Positions 6,312-12,675 of a stretch of 12,675 nt of DNA are shown piece by piece (the first letter of the stretch is position 1; each line of letters begins with the position of its first letter). The notes under the pieces were generated by a model. That model saw only the letters and a program-made list of their open reading frames with translations. It was not told where the DNA came from and made no database searches. This DNA comes from JASFEQ01 sp050122535 (lineage in GTDB: Bacteria; Desulfobacterota; DSM-4660; Desulfatiglandales; HGW-15), in contig JASFIT010000089.1 of assembly GCA_050122535.1 (NCBI GenBank), positions 1 to 12,675 on the forward strand, given 5' to 3'. The position numbers and the translations under genes were made by a program.

Positions 6312-9300
6312 CTAGCGACCCGAATTTCCATGGGCCCTAATTTGGGCGAGGATTTCCTCGTTGCTAAAGCTGCCCAGGTATACGGCCATGGTTGGGCAAT
6401 GAGATGCACATATCCCGCAACCCTTACACGAAGCAGAGATGGTTTCTGCCTTTTTCTTGTTTCCAATCTTTGCAATCCTAATCGCCGCATATGGACAAAG
6501 ACTTTCACAAATCCCACATCCGATACAGGCCTCCTGATCTACTGATGAGACGATCGGCTCCACCACAACGTGTCCTCTTGCCAACTGAATACATGCCTTG
6601 CCAGCAGTGGCCTTGGCTTGGGCAATGGACTCGGATATGGGTTTCGGGGAATGGGCAAGGCCGCAGAGATAGATGCCATCTACAGAAAACTCAACCGGTC
6701 GAAGCTTGGGATGCGCCTCTAGAAAAAATCCGTCTTTTGTAAGCGGGACCTTGAGGGATTTTGCTAGCTCCCTAACATCACCGGGTCCTACGCCTACACT
6801 CAAAACAAGAAGTTCAGGATCAAGGACGATCTTTTCGCCCAGGACTTTGTCCAGAAATTCCACGCGGAGGCTTCCGTCCTCTTCAGTCACACGGGGTGGG
6901 AGATCCATATCAAAGTGAATGAAATTCACACCTTTTTCACGAGCCAGTTGATAAGCATCTTCCATGAGTCCGTAAGTACGCATGTCCCTGAAGAGAATCG
7001 TTATGTTGGCCATCGGGTTATATTTCAGAATCTGAATGGCATTCTTAACGGCCTGACCACAGCATACCTTGCTACAGTATGTGAGGTCCTCTCCCCTAGA
7101 ACCCACGCACTGGATCATGACGATGTGGTTTGTTTTACCTATGCCTTTAGGATCGGCCAATAGGGCTTCCAACTCAAGTTGAGTGATAACCTGCTCCGAT
7201 TTGCCATATAAATACTGATTTGGCTTATATGGTTCCCCGCCCGTTGCCACAACGATCACGCCGTGGTGCAAGCTCTTAGATTCCTCTCCCGTGCGGATCG
7301 TGGTTGTGAAGTTGCCCACATAACCAGAGACTTCGCCCACGGTGGCATCGGTATGGACGCGGATGAGATCATTGGACATGACCTCTTCCATCAGATTCGC
7401 AAGAAGGCGCCTTGGATCGTGACCATTGAGCGCAAACCGGATCTCTTTCAGGTTTCCGCCCAGATTTTGTGATCTTTCTACCAAGAAACACTCAAATCCC
7501 TGACGGGCGATGCTCAAAGCCGCTGTCATCCCTGAGATGCCCCCTCCGATAACCAGCGCTTTGGGGCTTACGGGGAGGGTCTGCTCGGGCAGAGGCCGAA
7601 GTAAGCGTGCCTTAGCCACGGCCATTCTCACTTGGTCCTTGGCCTTTTCTGTTGCTTCTTTAGGGAGATGGGAGTGGACCCACGAGCAATGGTCCCTGAT
7701 GTTGGCCATCTCAAAGAGACATGGATTGAGGGCCGCATTTTTCAGCGTCTCCTGAAAAAGCGGCTCATGGGTACGGGGTGTGCAAGCCGCCACGACCACA
7801 CGATTTAGTCGGTTTTCCCTGATCTTCTCACTGATGAGTTCCTGCGTATTCTGCGCACAGCTGTAAAGGTTGGTATCTATGAACACCACATTTTCCAAGG
7901 TTTCCGCATAATCGGATACCTCTGGAACGTTTACGACCCCTCCAATATTGCTGCCACAAAAACAGACGAAAACACCTATCCGAGGTTCTTCTCCTATATC
8001 CGTTTCACTGGGGTAGGTCTTCACGGCCACTTTGGTATTCCGCACATGGGACAAGACCTCCGCAGCAAGGGCCGCAGCGCCACTTGCATCGGACACGCTT
8101 TCTGGGACATCCTTGGGACCCTGAAAGGCCCCAGCCACAAAGACGCCCGCACGGGACGTTTCAAGGGGTGAAAAGCTGTTGGTTTTGCAGAAGTCATACT
8201 GGTTTAGCTCGATGAGAGCTGCTTTGGCAAGGGAATCGGCACCCTGCGGTGACTCAAGCCCCTCGGGAAGAACCACCATGCCAAAGGTTTCTTTAACGTG
8301 TCTCCCTTGCTCAGTAACGTAACTTAACTCAAGGCCGTTTTCTTTGTTCCGGATGGCTCCAAAGCGACTTCTGACAAAATGGATACCCTTTTCCTTGGCG
8401 CGGTTCCTGGCATAATCAAAATCCTTTCCCTGGGTTCGCATATCCATGTAGAAGATAGTTATATCCAAATCAGGATCGTGTTCTTTGGCCACAAGGGCTT
8501 CTTTGATGGCGTACATGCAGCAGACCGATGAACAATAGGCATTGCCACTGGGCAAATCCCTGCTACCAATGCATTGGAGAAATGCAATTCTTTTTGGATG
8601 CTCTCGATTGGATGGCCTGATGATTTCTCCAGAGGTGGGACCCGAAGCAGACGTGAGGCGTTCAAATTCCACACCAGTGATCACATCGGGAGATCTTCCG
8701 TAGCCATATCTTACCAATACATCCTTAGAGATGCGGCCAAAGCCAGGCGCGAGAATGACTGCTCCCACCTTGATATCCACATCGCGCGGTTGCTGAGTAA
8801 AATCTATTGCTTTGGCGAAACAGACTCTCTCACACTGTTTGCATTCTTTTCTTGTCAAGAATAGACAGGTGTTCTCATCGATATGAAAGGCGGCCGGGAT
8901 GGCTTGCTGGTAATCTATATGCAGGGACTTGGTTGTGCAAAGCCCCTCGTTATAGGCGTCCTGTATGGGTACTGGGCAGTAGCTACTACATGTGCCGCAA
9001 GCTGTACAGAGATCCTCGTTCACGTACCGGGGCCACCGTCGAACATGGGCGGTAAAATTGCCTGATTGCCCCTCAAGGCTTAATAGCTCTGCCTTCGTGA
9101 TGATCTCGATGTTGGGAGACCGCCCGGCCTCTACCAGTTTAGGGGCCAGAATTCAGATGGCGCAATCATTTGTGGGAAAGGTCTTGTCCAGTTGCGCCAT
9201 AACCCCACCGATTGAGCCACCTTTCTCCACAAGATAGACGTAGTAACCTGAATCTGCCAGATCCAGAGATGCCTGAATACCTGCAATTCCGCCTCCAACG

Positions 9301-9347
9301 ACCATCACGGCCCCGATTGCGTTATTATCTTTGCTCAATTTGCTCAT
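6312..9347 (-). CDS. Tandem HdrA (heterodisulfide reductase A-like, BamE-like), selenoprotein (UGA = Sec65)
   Basis: This is a 1011-residue soluble FAD and Fe-S protein, about twice the HdrA core. HdrA is the flavin-based electron bifurcating subunit of heterodisulfide reductase complexes. Module 1 has the FAD motif VGGGIAG (about residue 18) and then [10 protein letters not shown][UGA][10 protein letters not shown] with UGA at 9155-9153 (codon 65), where relatives have Cys or Sec. Two Fe-S motifs follow: C114-x2-C-x2-C-x3-C124, and C161, C169, C172, C176. Module 2 begins at about 456 with [15 protein letters not shown], has a second GGGISG FAD motif at 601-606, and ends in two ferredoxin clusters (C941/944/947/951 and C974/977/980/984). 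The paired CxGSR...YC..VCC blocks confirm the duplication. No frame break occurs around the UGA; the frame between 9152 and 9023 encodes the expected HdrA sequence. ATG 9347 fits the family start, although no clear Shine-Dalgarno sequence is seen. Length and architecture resemble BamE of class II benzoyl-CoA reductase. It likely pairs with the MvhD-like protein downstream. Confidence 0.93.
9124..9149 (-). promoter_or_regulatory. Candidate bacterial SECIS hairpin of the HdrA gene
   Basis: Counting from the base after the UGA, mRNA bases 4-12 (CUGGCCCCU) pair with 21-29 (AGAGGCCGG) with one C-A mismatch and a U-G wobble, leaving the loop AAACUGGU. The loop carries GGU at 18-20, close to the position of the GGU in the E. 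coli fdhF SECIS loop (about 19-21). The stem is GC-rich. The sequence is also coding. Confidence 0.55.
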
Positions 9348-9411
9348 AGCTGTGTTTTAGGAGTTTATGGATTGAAGTCCAAACTGGGACCCCCTGAAAA
9401 ATCCAAAATGC

Positions 9412-9443
9412 GAAATTCGAATTCCGAAACAAATTCGAAATTC
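9412..9443. repeat. Hairpin with AATTCGAA arms upstream of hdrA
   Basis: TTCGAATT (9416-9423) pairs with AATTCGAA (9432-9439) around an 8-base loop. After one A-A mismatch, GAA (9412-9414) pairs with TTC (9441-9443). AAATTCGAA also occurs as a direct repeat (9413-9421 and 9431-9439). It lies in the 189-base gap between the 124-residue ferredoxin gene and hdrA. Confidence 0.6.
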
Positions 9444-9474
9444 TAATGATCAAATATTGAAAACATGTAGATGT

Positions 9475-9521
9475 GGAATGGTGAATTGAGGGATTGAAAG
9501 ATCCCTAAATTCCTGAATTCC
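9475..9521. repeat. GGAATT/AATTCC-type intercistronic hairpin
   Basis: GAATT-G-AGGGAT (9483-9494) pairs with ATCCCT-A-AATTC (9501-9512) around TGAAAG, with one mismatch. An outer GGAAT (9475-9479) pairs with ATTCC (9517-9521). The right arm repeats AATTCC with an 8-base step (9508, 9516). It begins 16 bases past the ferredoxin stop and lacks a T-run on the minus strand, so it is more likely an mRNA stabiliser or partial attenuator than a full terminator. The design matches the element at 12124-12197. Confidence 0.55.
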
Positions 9522-9536
9522 TAAGCCCTAGAGTGA

Positions 9537-9911
9537 TTAGTCTTCGATCAACTCGAGGGCTCCCGTATTACACCACCTTACGCAGGAAGGGCTGGGCGGG
9601 ATGCCGCAGAAATCGCACTTCAGGGGAAAACCCGTCTCGGCTTCAATGAAAAAGGGTTTTTCAGGACAGGAAGCGCGACAGATCAGGCACATGTCGTAGC
9701 TCTCCCCTCCTATGATCAGGTTATGTTTGGACGTACAAGCCGCATCCACAAAGGGGCCGGCGATGGTTGGGAAATAGGTGGTCCCTTCATGGTAGACCCT
9801 GATGCGAGCCCTTCTGGGATTGGCAACTCCCTCCACATGATTCAGGGAACAAGCGATCTCACAGTGGCGGCACCCTGTACACTTGGTATGGTCAATCTTG
9901 ATTTTTGGCAT
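9537..9911 (-). CDS. 4Fe-4S ferredoxin, AOR-associated electron-transfer subunit
   Basis: This is a 124-residue polyferredoxin of the HycB/NrfC type. It has CTGCRHCEIAC near the N-terminus (residues 11-21), MCLICRASCPEKP in the middle, and a final block CDFCG...CVRWC, so three or possibly four [4Fe-4S] clusters could be held. There is no signal peptide, so it is cytoplasmic. It overlaps the end of the AOR gene by 20 bases (ATG at 9911, AOR stop at 9892) and its ribosome site GGAGG lies inside the AOR gene, which points to translational coupling and a physical AOR-ferredoxin complex. Small Fe-S partners of this kind accompany AORs, as BamC accompanies BamB and AorA accompanies AorB. It probably passes electrons from the AOR towards HdrA. 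Confidence 0.9.
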   Translation of the reverse strand: MPKIKIDHTKCTGCRHCEIACSLNHVEGVANPRRARIRVYHEGTTYFPTIAGPFVDAACTSKHNLIIGGESYDMCLICRASCPEKPFFIEAETGFPLKCDFCGIPPSPSCVRWCNTGALELIED

Positions 9912-11733
9912 CCCTATCCTCCAGTTCCAGGGCCTTTAATGTTTCTGGATGTGGCTCTCCTTTCTCGGTCCAACCACGAAGGTGATAGTATTCATCAAGC
10001 ATTTCATCCAGTTTGCTGATCTGCCCTTCGGCCGGACCTTCTGAAATGGGTTCCTTTAAAAACCTCTCTGGCAAAGTGTCATAGGTATAATCAAATCCGG
10101 CTCTCAGGTTAAATAGCCTCTCCAGAGTCCAGATTCTCTCGCCCATCCCGAGGAGATCCTCCGCCGTATAGCTGGTCCCCAGGCAACTGTTGACCATGGG
10201 CACAAAGTTTTTGAATTTCAATCCCATCAGCGGCCAGTTGCAAAGCCCCAAGGAATCCATGATCGCGGTCGTATCCTGGTACCTTTTGACCAGTTCTGGT
10301 TTGCCCTCGGGCGTCCATGGATCCAGGTGTTCGTGTACGTTCAAGACTTCATCAATAAAAGTATACGCATAGAGATGATGAGGTCCATAATTGGAGGTGG
10401 CGAAGTGAAGGCCCATTCCCTGGATCCCACGGGGATCAAAAGGGGCTATGGGCATGCCTTTGACTCCCATGAATCGTTTTGTCTGATTGTACTCCTCAGC
10501 AAGGGCCTTCCCCCCCTGTCCTAATCTCTTGGCATGTCCCTTTTTTGTGGACATGAGGTTAAGGGCCTGTAGCATCTCCTCTCCCTGGCCAAACCCAAGA
10601 TCAAGTTTGAGGCTCTCCTTGGTGGCGATCTCTTCTTCCACCAGCTCCATGGCCGTGGCCATGGTGCCTCCCGTTGCGATAGGATCTAACCCCATGTTAG
10701 CACAGATCATATTGGCCATACCGATGATGGTTAGATCTGTAATACCGCAATTCAGCCCAAGGGCCCCGATGGCCAAATAGGTAGGCGCCATGCCTTTCCC
10801 TTTAAACAAGGGATTATCTGCGTCGGTCTTTTTGATACAAGCGATTGGACAGGCGAAGCAGCCCCTGCTTCTGAGTGAAAATGCATTTTCCAGTGCTCCT
10901 GTTCCCAGGTCCTTTGATTCCCTGAAGGAGGCTTTCTGGAAATTGTTCCAGGGTAGTATGCCTTTTTGATAGCAGAGACCCACAAAAAAGGCGGACCCCC
11001 AGGCGGACATGGACTGGGAGGTCAAGGGGGCACTGTTCAATTTATTTGTCAAGGTGTTGACAACCTGTACGAAGCGGTTGGCATCGGCCACCGTAAGGGA
11101 ATGGTTACCCTTGACGGCAATGGCCTTGAGGTTCTTGGAGCCCATCACAGCGCCGATTCCGGCCCCTCCAACGGACAAAAAGCCGTCATTAATGATATTG
11201 GCCAATGGGATGAATTTCTCGCCAGCAGGACCGATGGAGACTAAATAGGTCTCCCGACCCGCCCACTTGTCCGCGAGGCCCTTTTTGAACATGTCTTCAG
11301 TCTCGGAAGTGGTGCGGCCCCAATACTCGAGGGCAGGCTGAATCTTGATTTTGTCGTCCATGATGGAGAGGATAACCGGGGATTCGGCCTTCCCCTCAAA
11401 TAGGATCATGTCAAAGCCAGAGAACTTCAGTTCAGCCCCAAAATGACCCCGCATTTTGGCACAGGCAATGGTTCCCGAAAGGGCGCTCTTCGTCACCACA
11501 TTGCATGAGGCGCCGGTAACAGCGCCAGTGCCCACCATCGGACCTGAGACAAAGATGAGTTTGTTCTCCGGAGAGAGGGGGTCAACCCGGGGGTCTATTT
11601 CGTCAGAAAGGACCTTTACGCCAAGGCCGCGACCCCCCATGAATTTTTCCATAAGTTCTTGGGGCAGCGCCTCAGTCCGAAATTTGTTTTCGGTGAGATT
11701 CACCCTGAGACACTGACCAGTCCAACCGTTCAT
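9892..11733 (-). CDS. Tungsten-containing aldehyde:ferredoxin oxidoreductase
   Basis: This 613-residue protein has the full length of the AOR family, which oxidises aldehydes to acids (or the reverse) at a bis-pterin tungsten centre and passes electrons to ferredoxin. The N-terminus MNGWTGQCLRVNLTENKF, the GGRGLGVKVL segment, the ELKFSGFDMILFEGKA block and IGPAGE are typical. The single [4Fe-4S] cluster ligands are Cys292, Cys295, Cys299 (RGCFACPIAC) and Cys498 (LGLCNW), each exactly four residues beyond the Pyrococcus AOR positions (288/291/295/494). It resembles general AORs such as AorB of Aromatoleum more than BamB. The start ATG 11733 is chosen because GAGG lies six bases upstream; an in-frame GTG at 11745 would add four residues but has a weaker site. 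Substrate cannot be told from sequence. It is flanked by two ferredoxin genes, consistent with an AOR complex feeding HdrA/MvhD. Confidence 0.93.
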   Translation of the reverse strand: MNGWTGQCLRVNLTENKFRTEALPQELMEKFMGGRGLGVKVLSDEIDPRVDPLSPENKLIFVSGPMVGTGAVTGASCNVVTKSALSGTIACAKMRGHFGAELKFSGFDMILFEGKAESPVILSIMDDKIKIQPALEYWGRTTSETEDMFKKGLADKWAGRETYLVSIGPAGEKFIPLANIINDGFLSVGGAGIGAVMGSKNLKAIAVKGNHSLTVADANRFVQVVNTLTNKLNSAPLTSQSMSAWGSAFFVGLCYQKGILPWNNFQKASFRESKDLGTGALENAFSLRSRGCFACPIACIKKTDADNPLFKGKGMAPTYLAIGALGLNCGITDLTIIGMANMICANMGLDPIATGGTMATAMELVEEEIATKESLKLDLGFGQGEEMLQALNLMSTKKGHAKRLGQGGKALAEEYNQTKRFMGVKGMPIAPFDPRGIQGMGLHFATSNYGPHHLYAYTFIDEVLNVHEHLDPWTPEGKPELVKRYQDTTAIMDSLGLCNWPLMGLKFKNFVPMVNSCLGTSYTAEDLLGMGERIWTLERLFNLRAGFDYTYDTLPERFLKEPISEGPAEGQISKLDEMLDEYYHLRGWTEKGEPHPETLKALELEDRDAKNQD

Positions 11734-11782
11734 AATCATCCTCACTCATTTGGACGGTTTTACAAAGATGGAAAAGAATTGA

Positions 11783-11794
11783 TTGAGATCTCAA
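11783..11794. repeat. 12-bp perfect palindrome upstream of the AOR gene
   Basis: TTGAGATCTCAA is a perfect palindrome 50 bases upstream of the AOR start. Its position fits an operator for a dimeric regulator, but nothing else supports that role. Confidence 0.4.
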
Positions 11795-11847
11795 GGCGAG
11801 TCTCCCACGGACGAGGGGACACGCATTGAGTCTTTTTTTCTACTTTA

Positions 11848-11875
11848 TAGTAACTAATGACAAATGACCAGTGAC
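11848..11875. repeat. Four tandem heptads upstream of the AOR gene
   Basis: On the plus strand TAGTAAC, TAATGAC, AAATGAC and CAGTGAC follow each other without gaps. The last three share the ending TGAC and the first is a degenerate copy (TAAC). They lie between the 68-residue ferredoxin gene and the AOR gene. On the minus strand the array ends in TATAAAG, which could serve as a weak -10 box, but no good -35 is placed. Confidence 0.6.
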
Positions 11876-11888
11876 CAACGCCTCGTCG

Positions 11889-12095
11889 CTATGCAGCCCC
11901 CTTAAGCCATTCGGGTGTCTTGTCCTCCAAGGCCTTGTAACCGAAAACGACGCATGCCGTTTTGCAGCAACCGCAGCCAATGCAGTCGTCTGTCTCCACG
12001 TAAATGGAATTCTGCTGATCTTTTATGGCGTGCACAGCACAGACTATGAGGGCATAACAGTCTTTACAGTTGTGTTTGCAAATAACGTTGAGCAT
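11889..12095 (-). CDS. Small cysteine-rich ferredoxin-like protein
   Basis: This 68-residue cytoplasmic protein starts MLNVICKHNCKDCYALIVCAV and ends in DDCIGCGCCKTACVVFGYKA. The second half holds a classical CxxCxxC(x)nC [4Fe-4S] motif (CIGCGCCKTAC). The first half has four more cysteines (Cys6, 10, 13, 19) that could complete a second cluster, in an unusual CxxxCxxCxxxxxC spacing. A very good ribosome site, GGAAGGAG, lies six bases before ATG 12095. It follows the FMN/glutamate-synthase-like gene and precedes the AOR gene in the same direction. It probably serves as an electron carrier for one of these; which one is not clear. Confidence 0.85.
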   Translation of the reverse strand: MLNVICKHNCKDCYALIVCAVHAIKDQQNSIYVETDDCIGCGCCKTACVVFGYKALEDKTPEWLKGAA

Positions 12096-12123
12096 TTTTA
12101 TCTCCTTCCAAAAGAAATTGCAG

Positions 12124-12197
12124 ATTGAGGAATTTAGGAATTGAGGAATTAGGAAATTCCCAAATCCCCGAATTCCAGAATTCCAGAATTCCAGAAT
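12124..12197. repeat. Concentric 8-base-period inverted repeat (GGAATT/AATTCC)
   Basis: GGAATT occurs at 12129, 12137 and 12145, and AATTCC at 12171, 12179 and 12187. All three pairs share one centre (12160.5), giving three 6-bp stems separated by 2x2 internal loops, with ATT/AAT pairing outside them. The right arm is three perfect tandem copies of CCAGAATT (12175-12198). It fills the gap between the FMN/glutamate-synthase-like gene and the small ferredoxin gene. Confidence 0.7.
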
Positions 12198-12200
12198 TAA

Positions 12201-12675
12201 CTAACCTAAGATCTTGTCTATTTCCTCTTTGTCAGAATCCATCACATAGGGAATGCCTGAAATATCAGCCGCCTCTCTGGTCAGGGCGACCAGGTCACCT
12301 CGTTCAATATACTTCAGGGCAAATTTTCTCTCACCGGCCATGAGCTGCTGGAGCCCCTGCCGCAGACGGTCGATGTATGAGTAGATGCCAATGGCCCCCG
12401 GAGGTAGCGCATCGAATTCCTTGCCAAATCGTTCTCTCAACTGGCTTCCCACGGCAAAAAGCTTCACATACCCATCAGCAGCATCTTCTCCTTCCAGTTC
12501 CATTTTTTCGGCCATCATTTTGCCATGGGTCTTTCCCACCATGCCCGCAGTCATAATGGCCCGGCCAAAGAGGACGGCTTTCACATAAGGCGCGCCCAGA
12601 GCGAGCACCTTGAACATATGATCTTCCAGTGACAGCCCTCCTCCAACGGCGATAGGTGGAATGTATGAGCCTTTT
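12201..12675 (-). CDS. FMN-binding glutamate synthase-like protein, C-terminal part
   Basis: Only the last 157 codons are in the window; the gene runs off the right edge and its frame is open from 12674. It begins KGSYIPPIAVGGGLSLEDH, then MFKVLALGAPYVKAVLFGRA. This is the FMN/phosphate-binding end of the glutamate synthase alpha-chain TIM barrel (GltB-type, archaeal stand-alone form), where the GGG and the later GRA hold the FMN phosphate. The C-terminal helical segment follows (GIYSYIDRLRQGLQQLMAG...) to GKEEIDKILG-like ending SDKEEIDKILG. Stand-alone members of this family often sit in redox clusters of anaerobes and need not make glutamate. It is the most upstream visible gene of the minus-strand cluster. 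An internal ATG at 12617 is not the start, because family-conserved sequence continues upstream of it. Confidence 0.8.
   Translation of the reverse strand, partial: KGSYIPPIAVGGGLSLEDHMFKVLALGAPYVKAVLFGRAIMTAGMVGKTHGKMMAEKMELEGEDAADGYVKLFAVGSQLRERFGKEFDALPPGAIGIYSYIDRLRQGLQQLMAGERKFALKYIERGDLVALTREAADISGIPYVMDSDKEEIDKILG

Noticed and set aside
6312..9023. A 903-residue HdrA starting at 9023 with a separate 64-residue ORF at 9153-9347
   Set aside because: The two are one frame separated only by a UGA at a conserved Cys/Sec position, with clear HdrA sequence between 9152 and 9023; they are merged as one selenoprotein gene.
9892..11745. Assignment of the AOR as BamB, the benzoyl-CoA reductase active-site subunit
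   Set aside because: The N-terminal region and block motifs resemble general AORs such as AorB, and no BamD-like gene is in the window; the BamE/BamF likeness of the neighbours alone is not enough.
12124..12198. A CRISPR array
   Set aside because: The repeat unit is only 8 bases long with no spacers; it is a hairpin-forming low-complexity repeat.

Overview
This window most likely comes from a strictly anaerobic, selenoprotein-using member of the Desulfobacterota (former Deltaproteobacteria; sulfate-reducing, syntrophic or aromatic-degrading type). The reasons are a tungsten-type aldehyde oxidoreductase, a tandem HdrA protein, an MvhD-type iron-sulfur protein, several ferredoxins, and two in-frame UGA codons at conserved cysteine positions. 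The taxonomic call is inference; there is no rRNA or other marker gene here.

Left part, plus strand (1-5243). It holds a nitrogen-control pair, glnB (PII) and glnD (uridylyltransferase). Next comes a possibly structured leader and an unusual regulator that fuses a RecA/KaiC-like domain lacking its Walker A motif to an XRE-type HTH and a cupin. A strong sigma70-like promoter then drives a small cysteine-rich protein of unknown function, which ends at a textbook intrinsic terminator.

Right part, minus strand (12675 down to about 5290). This is a redox gene cluster read right to left: the C-terminal end of an FMN-binding glutamate-synthase-like protein, a 68-residue cysteine-rich ferredoxin, a 613-residue aldehyde:ferredoxin oxidoreductase (AOR), a 124-residue ferredoxin overlapping the AOR gene by 20 bases, a 1011-residue tandem HdrA, a possible 41-codon small ORF, and a 209-residue MvhD-like protein. 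Both HdrA and MvhD are interrupted by one in-frame UGA exactly where the family has a conserved Cys (HdrA codon 65, MvhD codon 70). Each UGA is followed by a hairpin at a distance suitable for a bacterial SECIS, so both are read as selenoproteins, not pseudogenes. Downstream of mvhD is a short fragment resembling the C-terminal tail of GltD-like FAD oxidoreductases, probably a gene remnant.

Likely joint role (inference): the AOR interconverts an aldehyde and an acid using low-potential electrons. The ferredoxins carry these to the HdrA/MvhD pair, which may act as a flavin-based electron bifurcating or confurcating unit. The pair resembles BamE/BamF of class II benzoyl-CoA reductase, but the AOR looks like a generic AOR and not BamB, and neither an HdrB/HdrC nor a BamD-like subunit is in view. 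The intergenic regions of this cluster carry conspicuous hairpins built from GGAATT/AATTCC units with an 8-base period, a tandem heptad repeat, and nested inverted repeats between hdrA and mvhD.
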